Below are positions 46,834-58,560 of a DNA stretch of 64,000 nucleotides, piece after piece; position 1 is the first letter of the stretch, and the number at the start of each line of letters is the position of its first letter. The DNA is from Cryptomeria japonica. Its lineage: Eukaryota; Streptophyta; Pinopsida; Cupressales; Cupressaceae. The notes beneath the pieces were generated by a model, which did not search any database, had not been told where the DNA came from, and saw nothing but the letters and a program-made list of their open reading frames with translations. The stretch is taken from contig NC_081410.1 in assembly GCF_030272615.1 (NCBI RefSeq), forward strand, positions 221,081,415-221,145,414, given 5' to 3'. The position numbers were made by a program, and so were the translations under genes.

Positions 46834-47319
46834 CTAGCAACTCAATAGTGTTGTAGCAATGCTACAAGTGTGGGCTAAGGTTGTATTGAAGTTTGTATCA
46901 AGTGCTATATGAATGGCATAAAGTCAAGGACATGTTTGATCAATCAATTTTGGAACTTTCCAGTAATTGGTAGGGAATGAAGTGGCATGGCCAAGTGTGT
47001 GGTTGGTGATAGAGGTTTGGGAGCAACAAGGAGGTTGAAGAAGATAGAATTACAAGCAACATTGAGTTAGAGGCAACCATGTGATAGTTGGAACTTCCCA
47101 TATTTGGTGGTTACAATTTTGAGGTGATAGAAAGGTGGTTGACAAGTGGCAGATCTTCTCCATGGTGACACTGCATATTTTCCTTCAAGTGTGTGTTTTC
47201 CATGTGCACTAATAGTGACTAGTTTCCATTTAAGTGGGTGGCTATTAGTTTTCCTTAGTAGCTGGTATTTTGGTGGTTTATCACTTTCAACAGGACAAGG
47301 CAATAAAATATGAGCCAAG
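46834..47319. other. Non-coding DNA, nothing recognised
   Basis: No domain or repeat is seen. It joins the polymerase fragment that follows. Confidence 0.4.
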
Positions 47320-48334
47320 TATAAAGAAAATTAATCTAGGCGATGAAGATAACCCGAAGGTCATCTTGGTCGGTGATGACTAGGACTCCGTATTGAAGGC
47401 AATTGCATTCAATATATTCATGGAATACAAGGATACCTTTGCCTGGACATATAAGGATCTGAAAGGGATACCACTGAAACTTTGCATACACAAAATTTGC
47501 ACAATTTGTACGAAAGACCCTTTAGAATGAACAAAAATTATGCTGCCAAGGTACATGAAGAAATTGAGAAAATGTTAGATGTGGGCATAATTTTCAAGGT
47601 AGAAACAAGCAAGTGGGTCTTGCTGATTGTAATATCACTCAAGGAGGAAAACTAGATAAGGATCTATGTCAACTTCAGGTGCCTGAATGTAGTCACAATC
47701 AAGATACATTCTCAATTCCATCCATCAACTCCATACTAGAGGAGGTTATAGGCCATGAGTATGTTCCTTTATGAATGGATTCTCAGGGTACAACCAGATA
47801 AGTATCGTTGAGGAGGACAAATTGAAGACTACCTTCATAGTGGAACATGGGGTGTATGCATAAAATAGAATGCCATTCGGCTTGTGGAACACCCCTACTA
47901 CCTTTCAACACATCATTTTACTAATTTTTGACAACATTTCAGTGGGAAACTTTCGAGACTTTTTGGATGACTGGTCGATATATAGTGGGCATGTTATTCA
48001 CTTGATTGCACTGAAAGAATGCATGGAGAGATGTCGAAGGCCAAGACGGGCATTGAACCCAAAAAAGTGCAGATTTATTGTGCCCCAAGGCAAGTTTATT
48101 GGCCACATTGGGTCTGCAAGGCAGGATTGACGATCATCGTACAAATGGAGGCACCAAAAAATATACCGAGTGTCAAATCATTCCTCAACCATGTTGACTA
48201 CTACCGGAGGTTTACAAAGAACTTTTCCCAGATCTCTTATCCCCTTGACATGTTGACAACAAAGGGACAACGCTTCCCGTGGGGGGATGAGTACGACAAG
48301 GCATTCAATGAATTGAATTTGAGACTGATTAGTG
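47320..48334 (+). pseudogene. pol: Ty3/Gypsy reverse transcriptase fragment
   Basis: Several frames must be combined. The blocks are EYKDTFAWTYKDLKGIP (about 47430), NYAAKVHEEIEKMLDVGIIF (about 47535), RMPFGLWNTPTTFQ (about 47865), FLDDWSIYS (the F-DD catalytic site, about 47960), ALNPKKCRF, and APKNIPSVKSFLNHVDYYRR with SYPLDMLTTKG (about 48150-48270) leading toward RNase H. Many stops and shifts make it long dead. It is cut at 48334 by the LTR that follows. The preceding protease and following integrase are absent. Confidence 0.88.
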
Positions 48335-51300
48335 TGTTGGTTCCCAAAAACGGACGACGGGTTTACACTGCTTACAGGGTAGAGACCAAGCTGATTTCCT
48401 CCAAATATCTATGGAGAGCCACCTCCAACTATCAATATCTATCAGGCTTGGACCAACAATAACAAGGACGGAGGGTCCTCCTGCACTTTAGGCTCTGCAA
48501 AAATAGGGAGGGTGCTCCCTTCGGTAAGAATTTTCCTGTTCTCCGCAAGGATATTCAGGAACTTACTGAAACAAAGCAGATTATCTCATTAATAAAACTC
48601 AACAGAAAAGGAGAATGCTCAAGGATGGCAAATCCTTCAGTGATCCTCAACCTTAACTTGGAGTATGAGAGATGGTGAGATTATTTTCAGAAAATACATA
48701 AATCTTAGCAAATGATTGCTCTGATTGTTTATAAGCTTCGTTCTGAGAGATCATGAAGAAGAGAAAACCGGAAAACTGATAACCTAATGAGATTTTCTAG
48801 CTAATATTAGTGCCTTATTCATTTGGGCTACAAAGTCGATGAAAAGTGTTGCTGAAAATCTAATAAAACTTCATCTAATAGCTGGTCTTGCCTAAAATAA
48901 TACTGCCTTACAATATTACTCTGCTTATGATCCTTTATCTGAACTACTTATCAAATCCTATGGCGAGCTTTATTTTCTTTGTAATCTTATTCAAGCATTT
49001 TTAATTAACCCCTTGGATTAAAGCATTGAATAAAAGAGTACATACATCATAACAATGCAATAAACAAAAGAAACCCTTGATCCCATTTGCTTAAAAGAAG
49101 ATAAAATCACACACATGAGAGTAAAGATTAGGAAACTATATTTGCATTAATATTATGAGCTATCTTTTATTAGATGATAGCCAACAAATTCAAATACAGA
49201 GTGACCCACTTGAAAAGGGGAAACTGCAACTATTCTATTACAATTTTGCTCTGCAAAATAACATTACAGTCCCTGTTATTTCCTATGACTCTCTAGAACT
49301 ATTTTGGACCTAACCCTGCAGAAAAGATCTATTTTACAGACTTCTTTCTCAGAAAAATTCGGACCCTAACTAATGGCCTTGAATTCCCTTTTATAGAAAG
49401 CAAGGGAGCGACAAGCTTCAGGCCATCACACACTTGTCAATAAAACCGAGCATTAAAGGCTGTACACAATTCTTGTTACAAATCATTCCTTATCTGCATA
49501 CTGGCATCCGTGATGAGGTGGAACCAAAATTTCCAACTGATTATTGGTAGAAACAAAAATACTTGAGTCGTGCCGATATTACCCAGACACTCTTGGATGG
49601 ACTCCGAGATGCTCATTCTGTTCTATAGCATTTCTCTTCCTGAAAAGGAAAATAGATTCCGGCATGAAACAAGACTTTCCCTCCAAATTAAAGGAAAATC
49701 TCCAGCCTTTATGCCCCGGATCAGAGAAAATGGAAAGAGGAACTTGGGGGCAAATAGGATTTATTGAGAAGGCATTGCAGCTTCCCTGATGCTGCAGAGA
49801 TGACTGGCTGTCAGTCCTCACCCGAACAAATCCTTCTTTCAGTTCCCCACGAGCTCCGTCTTGGAACACTCTGCCAACAAAATGCAGAGTAAGAGCCGAA
49901 AATAGGCCTGAGGTGACTTTTCTTGAAAAGAAAAGGATTTCACACCCCCTCTGGCAATCCCCTAAGCTTTCACATCCCCTCTGCCAATGAACAACATCAA
50001 ACTAGAGAAATATCATCCATCCAGTGTCGTAAAATACACAACGACTCCATTCATAGTTTTGTTCGAACACCATCCTCTTACAGATGAAAAACTATTCTCA
50101 GAAAGATGAAAAAACTTCTATTTGTTTCTACCCATTCTATCATCTGCCTAGTGAATTTATAACTAGAAATTCCTTTCAATGTGGTGGTGTTAATCCATGT
50201 GAAGAATCATCACTTTGATATATTCTATTCAACCTGAGAGCTACGGATTCTAGCAATTATGCTTATAACTCAAGTCACCACAATTTCCTAGGCATCACTC
50301 CTTTTCTACTGGCATGCGTTTACCTTATGTGAATGATTTTATTCTGATCTTATTCCTCTTTTCAGTGTACAATCTCCTGCTTCAGGATTTCTGTTGACAA
50401 GCAAATCTCTGAATTCATCAGAGGACTCGTGATTCATCACACCTGAGCTGGAAGCTTATCCAAATCCTTTCACATCTCTAAGCTATCATCTTTGACTGTC
50501 AAATCAAACAATGAATCGACAAGTCTTAATCCAATTCGTTTTGCCCTTTTGCGCGAGCTATAACCAATGCCTCCAAAATCCCTCCAAACTTCTCATTTCA
50601 AACTCAGCCTCAAATCTCATCTAACTTGGCAAATCTAATGGTCATTTCTTGCCAACTTTGCAGTTTGACTTTTCAACTATATCTGTGGACCCGCAAAATC
50701 CTGACTGGATAGCGCCATATCATCCTTCGACCTAGCTCCACCAACAACCTCCCTGCAAGCCTTCCTGATCAGACAGGGACACGTGGCATCATCTCGTGAT
50801 ACCGCGGTCTGTAACCGCCTCGCCGATTACATTGCGGGAATATGAGGGTCATTCGATCTGTTCGGTACTTACCACTCTACATACTACGCGTCAACTCATT
50901 CAGGACTTAAAAATCAAGCACCTTTTACTTTAGGATAAAACATCCTCCTTCACTCTGAGCACGTGCAAATTGATAGGACTATTAGTGGACCGAACTTTAC
51001 CACCTGCGAACCGGTATTACAAAGCTTTTGATTGGTTGCCCTACTAACCCTGTCGGTTTCGCTGATAACACGTAGCATCATCTCGTGATGTCGTGGTCAT
51101 TAAAATCCTCACATCTCTGATTGCGGGGAAGCGTTAGCTGTTAGATCTATCCTTTCTTTAACAGATGGTCGGGGTATTTAGTACTTGCCGGACTTAGGAA
51201 AAAATAAGCAGAGCCATTTAAAAATTTAGAAGGGAACCGGTAATAGGGAAGTTATGCACTTGACTTAGGAAATTTCATCTTACGAACCGGTTGACCAACT

Positions 51301-51890
51301 TTTTACCTAGGGAATAAAATGGCCCCGTTCATGGAAAGGGTACCCTTGGTTTAAGTGGGAAAAGTAATAGCGAAATATATCATTTCTAGGGTTTTCTTCA
51401 CAAGAATGTAAGAAGTCTCGATAAATCCTAAACCCTAAGCCTTGAATTGTTCTCAGAGGATATAAGTGACAACCTGAAAATAAATGTTTTGGGCTAAAAT
51501 TTGAAAATTTTATGTAATCAATTTTTAGGGCTATCAGTGGCTCTAGTTGGGGACGCTCATTCCTCAAGAATGAAGCGAGAGACCAGAATCTTTGAGTAAA
51601 GTAGAACGACTGCAGGGCAGACCAAGAAGAAATTACCTAGACAGGGTTAACTTCAACAAAAGAAACTAAACTAACAAAGCAAATCTAGCTAATGCTCATG
51701 GATAACAACTACTTTTAAGAAAAGTAGAACCTCAAAATTGTCCATGAACAGGCAATTAAGAGGGAATTTATTCATAATTCCATTGGGCATAGAGTCAAAG
51801 AAAACCACTCTACCCCAATTCACTCGTGGCTTGCAGGATCAGACCAAATGTGATGGCCCAAAGCCATCTATCAATGTCAACTTTTGCTTT
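48335..51890 (-). repeat. Gag-only family LTR, copy 1 (3' LTR); right edge uncertain
   Basis: The left edge TGTTGGTTCCCAAAAACGG is precise and follows TAGTG. The right edge cannot be fixed, because copy 2 is also followed by the same interior. A purine tract AGAGGAAAGCAAAAGT on the minus strand near 51889-51903 followed by TGACATTG is my best candidate. The minus-strand TATA box CTATAAAAGGG lies at about 49386-49396. A 96-codon frame without ATG at 49869-49579 stays open in the other copies. Confidence 0.75.
50740..51200 (-). repeat. Degenerate tandem duplication inside the LTR, period about 290 bp
   Basis: CACGTGGCATCATCTCGTGAT near 50770 recurs as CACGTAGCATCATCTCGTGAT near 51068, each followed by a CGGTC word and then by an ATTGCGGG word. 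The same duplication is in copies 2 and 3, so it predates them. Confidence 0.6.
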
Positions 51891-52003
51891 CCTCTGTCAT
51901 AAACATGATTTTCCTTTGAAAGCATCAAATATAATCTAATAACATAAGTGGAAGAACATTTTTCAAATTTGCTGGCTAGTTCTGTCTGTCCACTTTGTTT
52001 AAC

Positions 52004-53800
52004 TTAATCACTGCAATTACTATTGAAAACCTGAAAACTGTGCAATGATATAGTACATCTGCAATCTTTTGACATATATGCTATGTACTCGATATAGCAC
52101 ACACCCTGACTGCAACCAATATCCTTTTCTGCAAATACATCATCTTGTTGGAAAAGAAAAATCTCATATTTCGGCATATAACTAAAAATACATGCCTCTT
52201 TTGCATTATCAACTTGCCTACTAAAATGAGGATTCTCCAAAGAATCCTCCTTCTTACTGATCATATCCAGCAAGCTGTTATCAAGGGGAAGGAAAGGATC
52301 ATAGATGATCTCTTCATATGTTTCATTTTCTTGCTTTGTTTCAAATCTAATGTAACTATTATCAGCAACAGAGGAAAACCGTTCAATGTTACCTACCTCT
52401 GAATTAGATATTGCACCTTCATCTTCACAATATACCATTTCAGAAGTTCATGCAATAATCTCCAGATTCTCATTTGTTTCTTCATATGAAGGGTTAAGAA
52501 TAACATGAAGACCCTTCTCAAAAGTATTGTAACAAAGCACCAATTAATCTTCATCTGAATCTTCATCAAATAATGCATTCATGTTTTCACTGAAATTATT
52601 TCTTATCTCATCTTCAAGTTTATAAGCAAACCAGGAATCAGAATCTGAATTGGAACAACACCCAATAATACAATCCTCACAAAAATTTTCATAAAAAACT
52701 GATGGTATCTCATCATCTGAATTTTTGTTATCACAGTCCTTCAAACCTACAACCACTTAAGACATAAAACTTTCCAATTCTTCATACTCATTGTCATATC
52801 TATCTGAAACGCAAGACTGCAAACCAATTTCCTGTGAGGTGTTCTCCTTGGAAAAATCATTGTTGTTGTCCTTCATCAAAGTAATTGACAGCATATCTGT
52901 CTCTTCATTTAATATGTCAGGCATTCTCTCATTAGCCTCTTCTTCATCAATATGAGGAATAACCACTGTCTTGGACAAGTCCTCTTCACTCACATTTTGG
53001 TTCATATCATAATCAATAACAGGCCTAATGTAATCAGTAGGAATATAAAAGTCTTGACATGGTCCTTTTGTTTCAGATTCATGCTTTGCTTCGAACCCTA
53101 TTATCTTAGGATAATATACCTTTGCAGATAGGTATCCCCTAGGGATCTCATACTTCAAATTGTTTTCAATCTCCATTGCTATCCTATAAGCCTGATGTAA
53201 GGTTTTAGGATCCATATCTCTTATCAAATAACTCTCTTCCTCTTCAAATGCAGCCAAATAAACAACTAGGCATACTGTATCATTTGGTTTGTAATTGCTA
53301 GGAATGTTATCCAATGCCCTAGCAAACTTGAGATTAAAAGCAGGTACTAGCTGATCTTCTTTCTGAATGTCCATGAATGTTTTCATAACAGAGCTCGGAT
53401 CAATTCTTTCACCAAACTGTTCCATGAATGTCACCTTCAACTCATCCCATGATGAGATAGAACATATTGGCATGTAGGAGAACCAATCTCTGGCATTTTC
53501 CCTCAAAGACTGAACAAATAACTTCATGAAAACATCTTCCTGATTTATTTCAAAGTCTTCCATTAATTCAGAAAACTCCTGTAAATGCTATCATGTTAAT
53601 TCTGACTTCTTCCCATTAAATCCTGGTAATTGTTCCCTAACCCCTACAGGAAAAGGATTTGGTAAACCTTGTGTACCATCAAAATTCAATGGTTTATATC
53701 TTTCCCTAAAGAAAGCTCTATTATGACTTGGCATAGATTGTACATTTGTTCTTGACCTTTCATAAGGAAATGCAAACATATGATACATATTTTCATTCAT
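52004..53800 (-). pseudogene. gag: Gag-like ORF of the array element, decayed
   Basis: A single frame of 599 codons on the minus strand. It contains MPSHNRAFFRERYKPLNFDG, then the gag core (EDVFMKLFVQSLRENARDWF, SSWDELKVTFMEQFGERIDP, FNLKFARALDNIP), followed by a long acidic tail rich in Asp, Glu and Ser. Stops lie near 53588 (tandem TGA and TAG), 52757, 52542 and 52445, and at the end, where copy 2 reads on (SNCSDKVKHSGQTKL). There is no zinc knuckle, protease or polymerase. It would form the particle shell, with all enzymes supplied in trans. Confidence 0.82.
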
Positions 53801-54560
53801 TCCCTTATCTCTTTGTCATCTCTTGAACTATTTCATTATGAGGCTCAAAACATACTCCATCTAATCTTATACAAAAAGATGAAAATCGAATCACAAGAGC
53901 ATGTGAAATAATTACTACCATTCCCTTCCTTACTGCTTATTTCACTACTTAGGGAACACATTTTTTACAACTTTCATGAAAATACACCGGGCTCATGAAA
54001 ATCTAAATACCTGGAAATGCTGGAAATGCTGCTGCCTTCTTCAACCTGGGATTTGGAAAATCACCTTCACTCCTTCAAATCTTTAACATTGATCTTTTGA
54101 CAGAGTCGCCACCTCCTTGTAGAGGACCAATACTCAAACAACTAAAATTTCTTCATAGGTCAGATTTGTTTCAACCCAACACTACCACATTTCCTTAACA
54201 TCAAACGGCACTACTAATTCTATCCTCAACTTGTCGGGGTACTTCATCATAAGAGCTCAAATTTGCTTCATCCTTCCTGCAAATTTCTTAGTTCTTTTTC
54301 AAGAAGACACACACTGGTGCATAGATCTTAGAGTCTCAGAGTCTCCACTCACAATCATGAGGTATTACACATAATCTTGAAAAACGGACGGATCTGGACT
54401 GAACTCTTTATAGAACAAGAACTACAACAGATTCTTAACGACATTTATCAGAATTGACTCAAACCAACAAGGGACAAATTAAGAAGCTTATTCACTCTGT
54501 TGGCGAAATCTCAACAATATATTCAGCAAATATTTCTTAACCAGAGATTCTTTACATTTC
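53801..54560 (-). other. Leader of the array element
   Basis: Between the primer site and the gag-like frame. No additional ORF is seen. GACAGAGTCGCCACCTCC, a phrase common in plant retroelements, is at 54102-54119. Confidence 0.6.
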
Positions 54561-54580
54561 ATCCCCAGCAGAGGTGCCAA
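54561..54580 (-). promoter_or_regulatory. Primer-binding site of the array element
   Basis: The minus strand reads TTGGCACCTCTGCTGGGGAT, four bases inside the copy-2 LTR end. The tRNA is not assigned. Confidence 0.82.
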
Positions 54581-54584
54581 TTTT

Positions 54585-57500
54585 TGCTGGTTCCCAAAAA
54601 CGGACGACGGGTTTACACTGCTTACAGGGCAGAGACCAATTTGATTTCCTCCAAATATCTATGGCAAGCCACCTCCAACTATCAATATCTGTCAGGCTTG
54701 GACCAACAATAACAAGGACGGAGGGTCCTCATGCACTTTAGGCTCTGCAAAACCAGGGAGGGTGATTGCTTCGGTAAGAATTTTCCTACTCTCCGCAAGG
54801 ATATTCAAGAACTTACTAAAAACAAAGCAGATTATCTCATTAATAAAACTCAACAGAAAGGGAGAATGCTGAAGGATGGCAAATCCTTCAGTGATCCTCA
54901 ACCTTAACCTGGAGTATGAGAGATGGTGAGACTATTTTCAGAAAATACATAAATCTTAGCAAATGATTGTTCTGAGAGATCATGAAGAAGATAAAACCGG
55001 AAAACTGATAACCTAATGAGATTTGCTAGCTAATACTAGTGCCTTATTCATTTGGGCTACAAAGTCGATGAAAACTGTTGCTGAAAATCTAATAGAACTT
55101 CATCTAATAGCTGGTCTTGCCTAAAATAATACTGCCTTACACTATTACTCTGCTTATGATCCTTTATTTGAACTACTTATCAAATACTATGGCGAGCTTT
55201 ATTTTCTCTGTAATCTTATTCAAGCATTTTTAATTAACCCCTTGGATTAAATCATTGAATAAAAGAGTACATACATCATAACAATGCAATAAACAAACGA
55301 AACCCTTGATCACATTTGCTTAAAAGAAGATAAAATCACACACAGGAGAGTAAAGATTAGGAAACTATATTTGCATTAATATTATGAGCTATCTTTTATC
55401 AGATGATAGCTAACAAATTCAAATACAAAGTGACCCATTTGAAAAGGGGGAACTGCAACTATTCTATTACAATTTTGCTCTGCAAAATAACATTACAGTC
55501 CCTGTTATTTCCTATGACTCTCTAGAACTATTTTGGATCTGACCCTGTAGAAAAGATCTATTTTACAGAGATCTTTCTCAGAAAAATTCGGAATCTAACT
55601 AATGGCCTTGAATTCCCTTTTATAGAAAACAAGGGAGCGACAAGCTTCAAGCCATCAGACACTTGTCAGTAAAACCGAGCCTTAAAGGCTGTAGACAATT
55701 CTTATTACAAATCATTCCTTATCCGCATGTTGGCATCCGTGATGAGGTGGAACCAAAATTTCCAACTGATTATTGGTAGAAACAAAAATTCTTGAGCCGT
55801 GCCGATATCACCCAGACACTCTTGGATGGACTCTGAGATGCTCATTCTGTTCCATAGCATTTCTCTTCCTAAAAAGGAGAACATATCCCGGTATGAAACA
55901 AGACTTTCCCTCCAAATTAAAGGAAAATCTCCAGCCTTTATACCCCGGATCAGAGAAAATGGAAAGAGGAACTTGGGGGTAAATAGGATTTATTGAGAAG
56001 GCATTGCAGCTTCCCTGATGCTGCAGAGATGACTGGCTGTCGATCCTCACCCGAACAAATCCTTCTTTCAGTTCCCCACGAGCTCCCTCTTGGAACACTC
56101 TGCCAACGAAATGCAGAGTAAGAGCCGAGAATAGGCTTGAGGTGACTTTTCTTGAAAAGAAAAGGATTTCACACCCCCTCTTGCAATCCCCTAACCTTTC
56201 ACATCCCCTCTAGCAATGAACAACGTCAAACTAGAGAAAGATCATCCCGCCAGTGTCGTAAAATACACAACGACTCCATTCATAGTTTTGTTCGAACACC
56301 ATCCTCTTATAGATGAAAAACTGTTCTCAAAAAGATGAAAAAACTTATATTTGTTTCTACCCATTCTATCACCTGCCTAGTGAATTTATAACCAGAAATT
56401 CCTTTCAATGTGGTGGTGTTAATCCATGTGAAGAATCATCACTTTGATATCTTCTATTCAACATGAGAGCTACAGATTCTAGCAATTATGCCTATAACTC
56501 AAGTCACCACCATTTCCTAGGCCATCACTCCTTTTCTCCTGGCATGCGTTTACCTTATGTGAATGATTTTATTCTGATCTTATTTCTCTTTTTAGTGTAC
56601 AATCTCCTGCTTCAGGATTTCTGTCGACAAGCAAATCTCTGAATTCATCAGAGAACTTGTGATTCATCACACCTGAACTGGAAGCTTATCCAAATCCTTT
56701 CACATCTCTGAGCTATCATCTTTGACTGTCAAATCAAACCCTGAATCCACAAGTCTGAATCCCATTCGTTTTGCCCTTTCCCGCGAGCTATAATCGTTGC
56801 CTTCAAAATCCCTCCAAACTTCTCATTTGAAACTCAGCCGCAGATCTCATCTAACTTGGCAAATCTAACGGTCATTTCCTGCCAACTTCGGAGTTTGACT
56901 TTCCAACTGTATCTGTGGACCCGCAAAATCTTGACTGGATAGCGCCATATTATCCTTCGACCTAGCTCCATCAACAACCTCCTTGCAAGCCTTCCTGATC
57001 AGACAGGGACACGTGGCATTATCTCGTGATACCGCGGTCCGTAACCACCTCTCAAATTCCATTGCGGGAATATGAGGGCCATCCGATCTGTTCGATCCTT
57101 ACCACTCTACATACTACGTGTCAACTCCTTCAGGACTTAAAAATCAAGCACCTTTTACTTTAGGATAAAACATCCTCCTTCACTCTGAGCACGTGCAAAT
57201 TGATAGGACTATTAGTGGACCAAACTTTACCACCTGCGAACTGACATTGCAAATCTTTTGATCAGTTGCGCTACTAACCCTGCTGGTTTCGCTGATAACA
57301 CGCAGCATCATCTCATGATGCCGCGGTCATTAAAATCCTCACATCTCTGATTGCAGGGAAGCGCTAGCCTTTGGATCTAACCTTTCTTTAACAGATGGTG
57401 AAGGTATTTAATACTTGCCGGACTTAGGAAAAAATAAGCACAGCCATTTAAAAATTCAGAAGGGAACCGGTAATAGGGAAGTTATGCACTTGACTTAGGA

Positions 57501-58110
57501 AATTTCATCTTACGAACCGGTTGACTAACTTTTTACCTAGGGAATAAAATGGCCCCGTTCGTGGAAAGGGTACCCTTGGTTTAAGTGGGAAAAAGTAACA
57601 GCGAAATATATCATTTCTAGGGTTTTCTTCACAAGAATGTAAGAAGTCTCGATAAATCCTAAACCCTAAGCCTTGAATTGTTCTCAGAGGATATAAGTCA
57701 CAACCTGAAAATAAATGTTTTGGGCTAAAATTTGAAAATTTTATGTAATCAATTTTCAGGGCTATCAGTGGCTCTAGTTGGGGACACTCATTTCTCAGGA
57801 ATGAAACGAGAGACCAGAATCTTTGAGTAAAGCAGACCGACTGCAGGGCAGACCAACAAGAATTTACCTGGAAAGGGTAACTTCAACAAAAGAAACTAAA
57901 CTAACAAAGCAAATCTTACTAATGCTCATGGATAACAACTACTTTTAAGAAAAGTAGAACCTCAAAATTGTCCATGAACAGGCAATTAAGAGGGAATTTA
58001 TTCATAATTCCATTGGGCATAGAGTCAAAGAAAACCACTCTACCCCAATTCACTTGTGGCTTGCAGGATCAGACCAAATGTGATGGCCCAAAGCCATCTA
58101 TCAATATCAA
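54585..58110 (-). repeat. Gag-only family LTR, copy 2 (shared LTR); right edge uncertain
   Basis: It begins TGCTGGTTCCCAAAAACGG and aligns with copy 1 over its whole length, with scattered substitutions and a 27-bp deletion near 54970. The TATA box is at about 55617-55626 on the minus strand. It serves as 5' LTR of the left unit and 3' LTR of the right, partial unit. Confidence 0.78.
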
Positions 58111-58560
58111 CTTTTTCTTTCCTCTGTCTTAAACATGATTTTCCTTTGAAAGCATCAAATATAATCTAATAACATATTTGGAAGACTATTTTTCAAATTT
58201 GTTGGCTAGTTTTGTCTGTCCACTATGCTTAACTTTATCACTGCAATTACTATTGAAAACCTGAAAACTGTGCAATGATATAGTACATCTGCAATCTTGT
58301 GATATATATGCTATGTACTCGATATAACACACACCCTGACTGCAACCAATATCCTTTTCTGCAAATACATCATCTTGTTGGAAAAGAAAAATCTCATATT
58401 TTGGCATATAACTGAAAATACATGCCTCTTTTGCATTATCAACTTGCCTACTAAAATGAGGATTCTCCAAAGAATCCTCCTCCTTACTGATCATATCCAG
58501 CAAGTTGTTATCAAGGGGAAGGAAAGGATCATAGATGATCTCTTCATATGTTTCATTTTC
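58111..58560 (-). pseudogene. Second interior, only the end of the gag-like ORF left
   Basis: It matches 51890-52333 and holds the last about 105 codons of the gag-like ORF (58503-58186). At 58560 it jumps within ATTTTC directly to CATCTAATAGCTGGTC, an LTR-internal sequence, so most of the interior and the start of the next LTR are deleted. Confidence 0.8.

Noticed and set aside
47320-48334. Gypsy polymerase as part of the gag-only array element
   Set aside because: It is on the opposite strand to that element and is cut exactly at the LTR edge, so it is older host DNA for the insertion.
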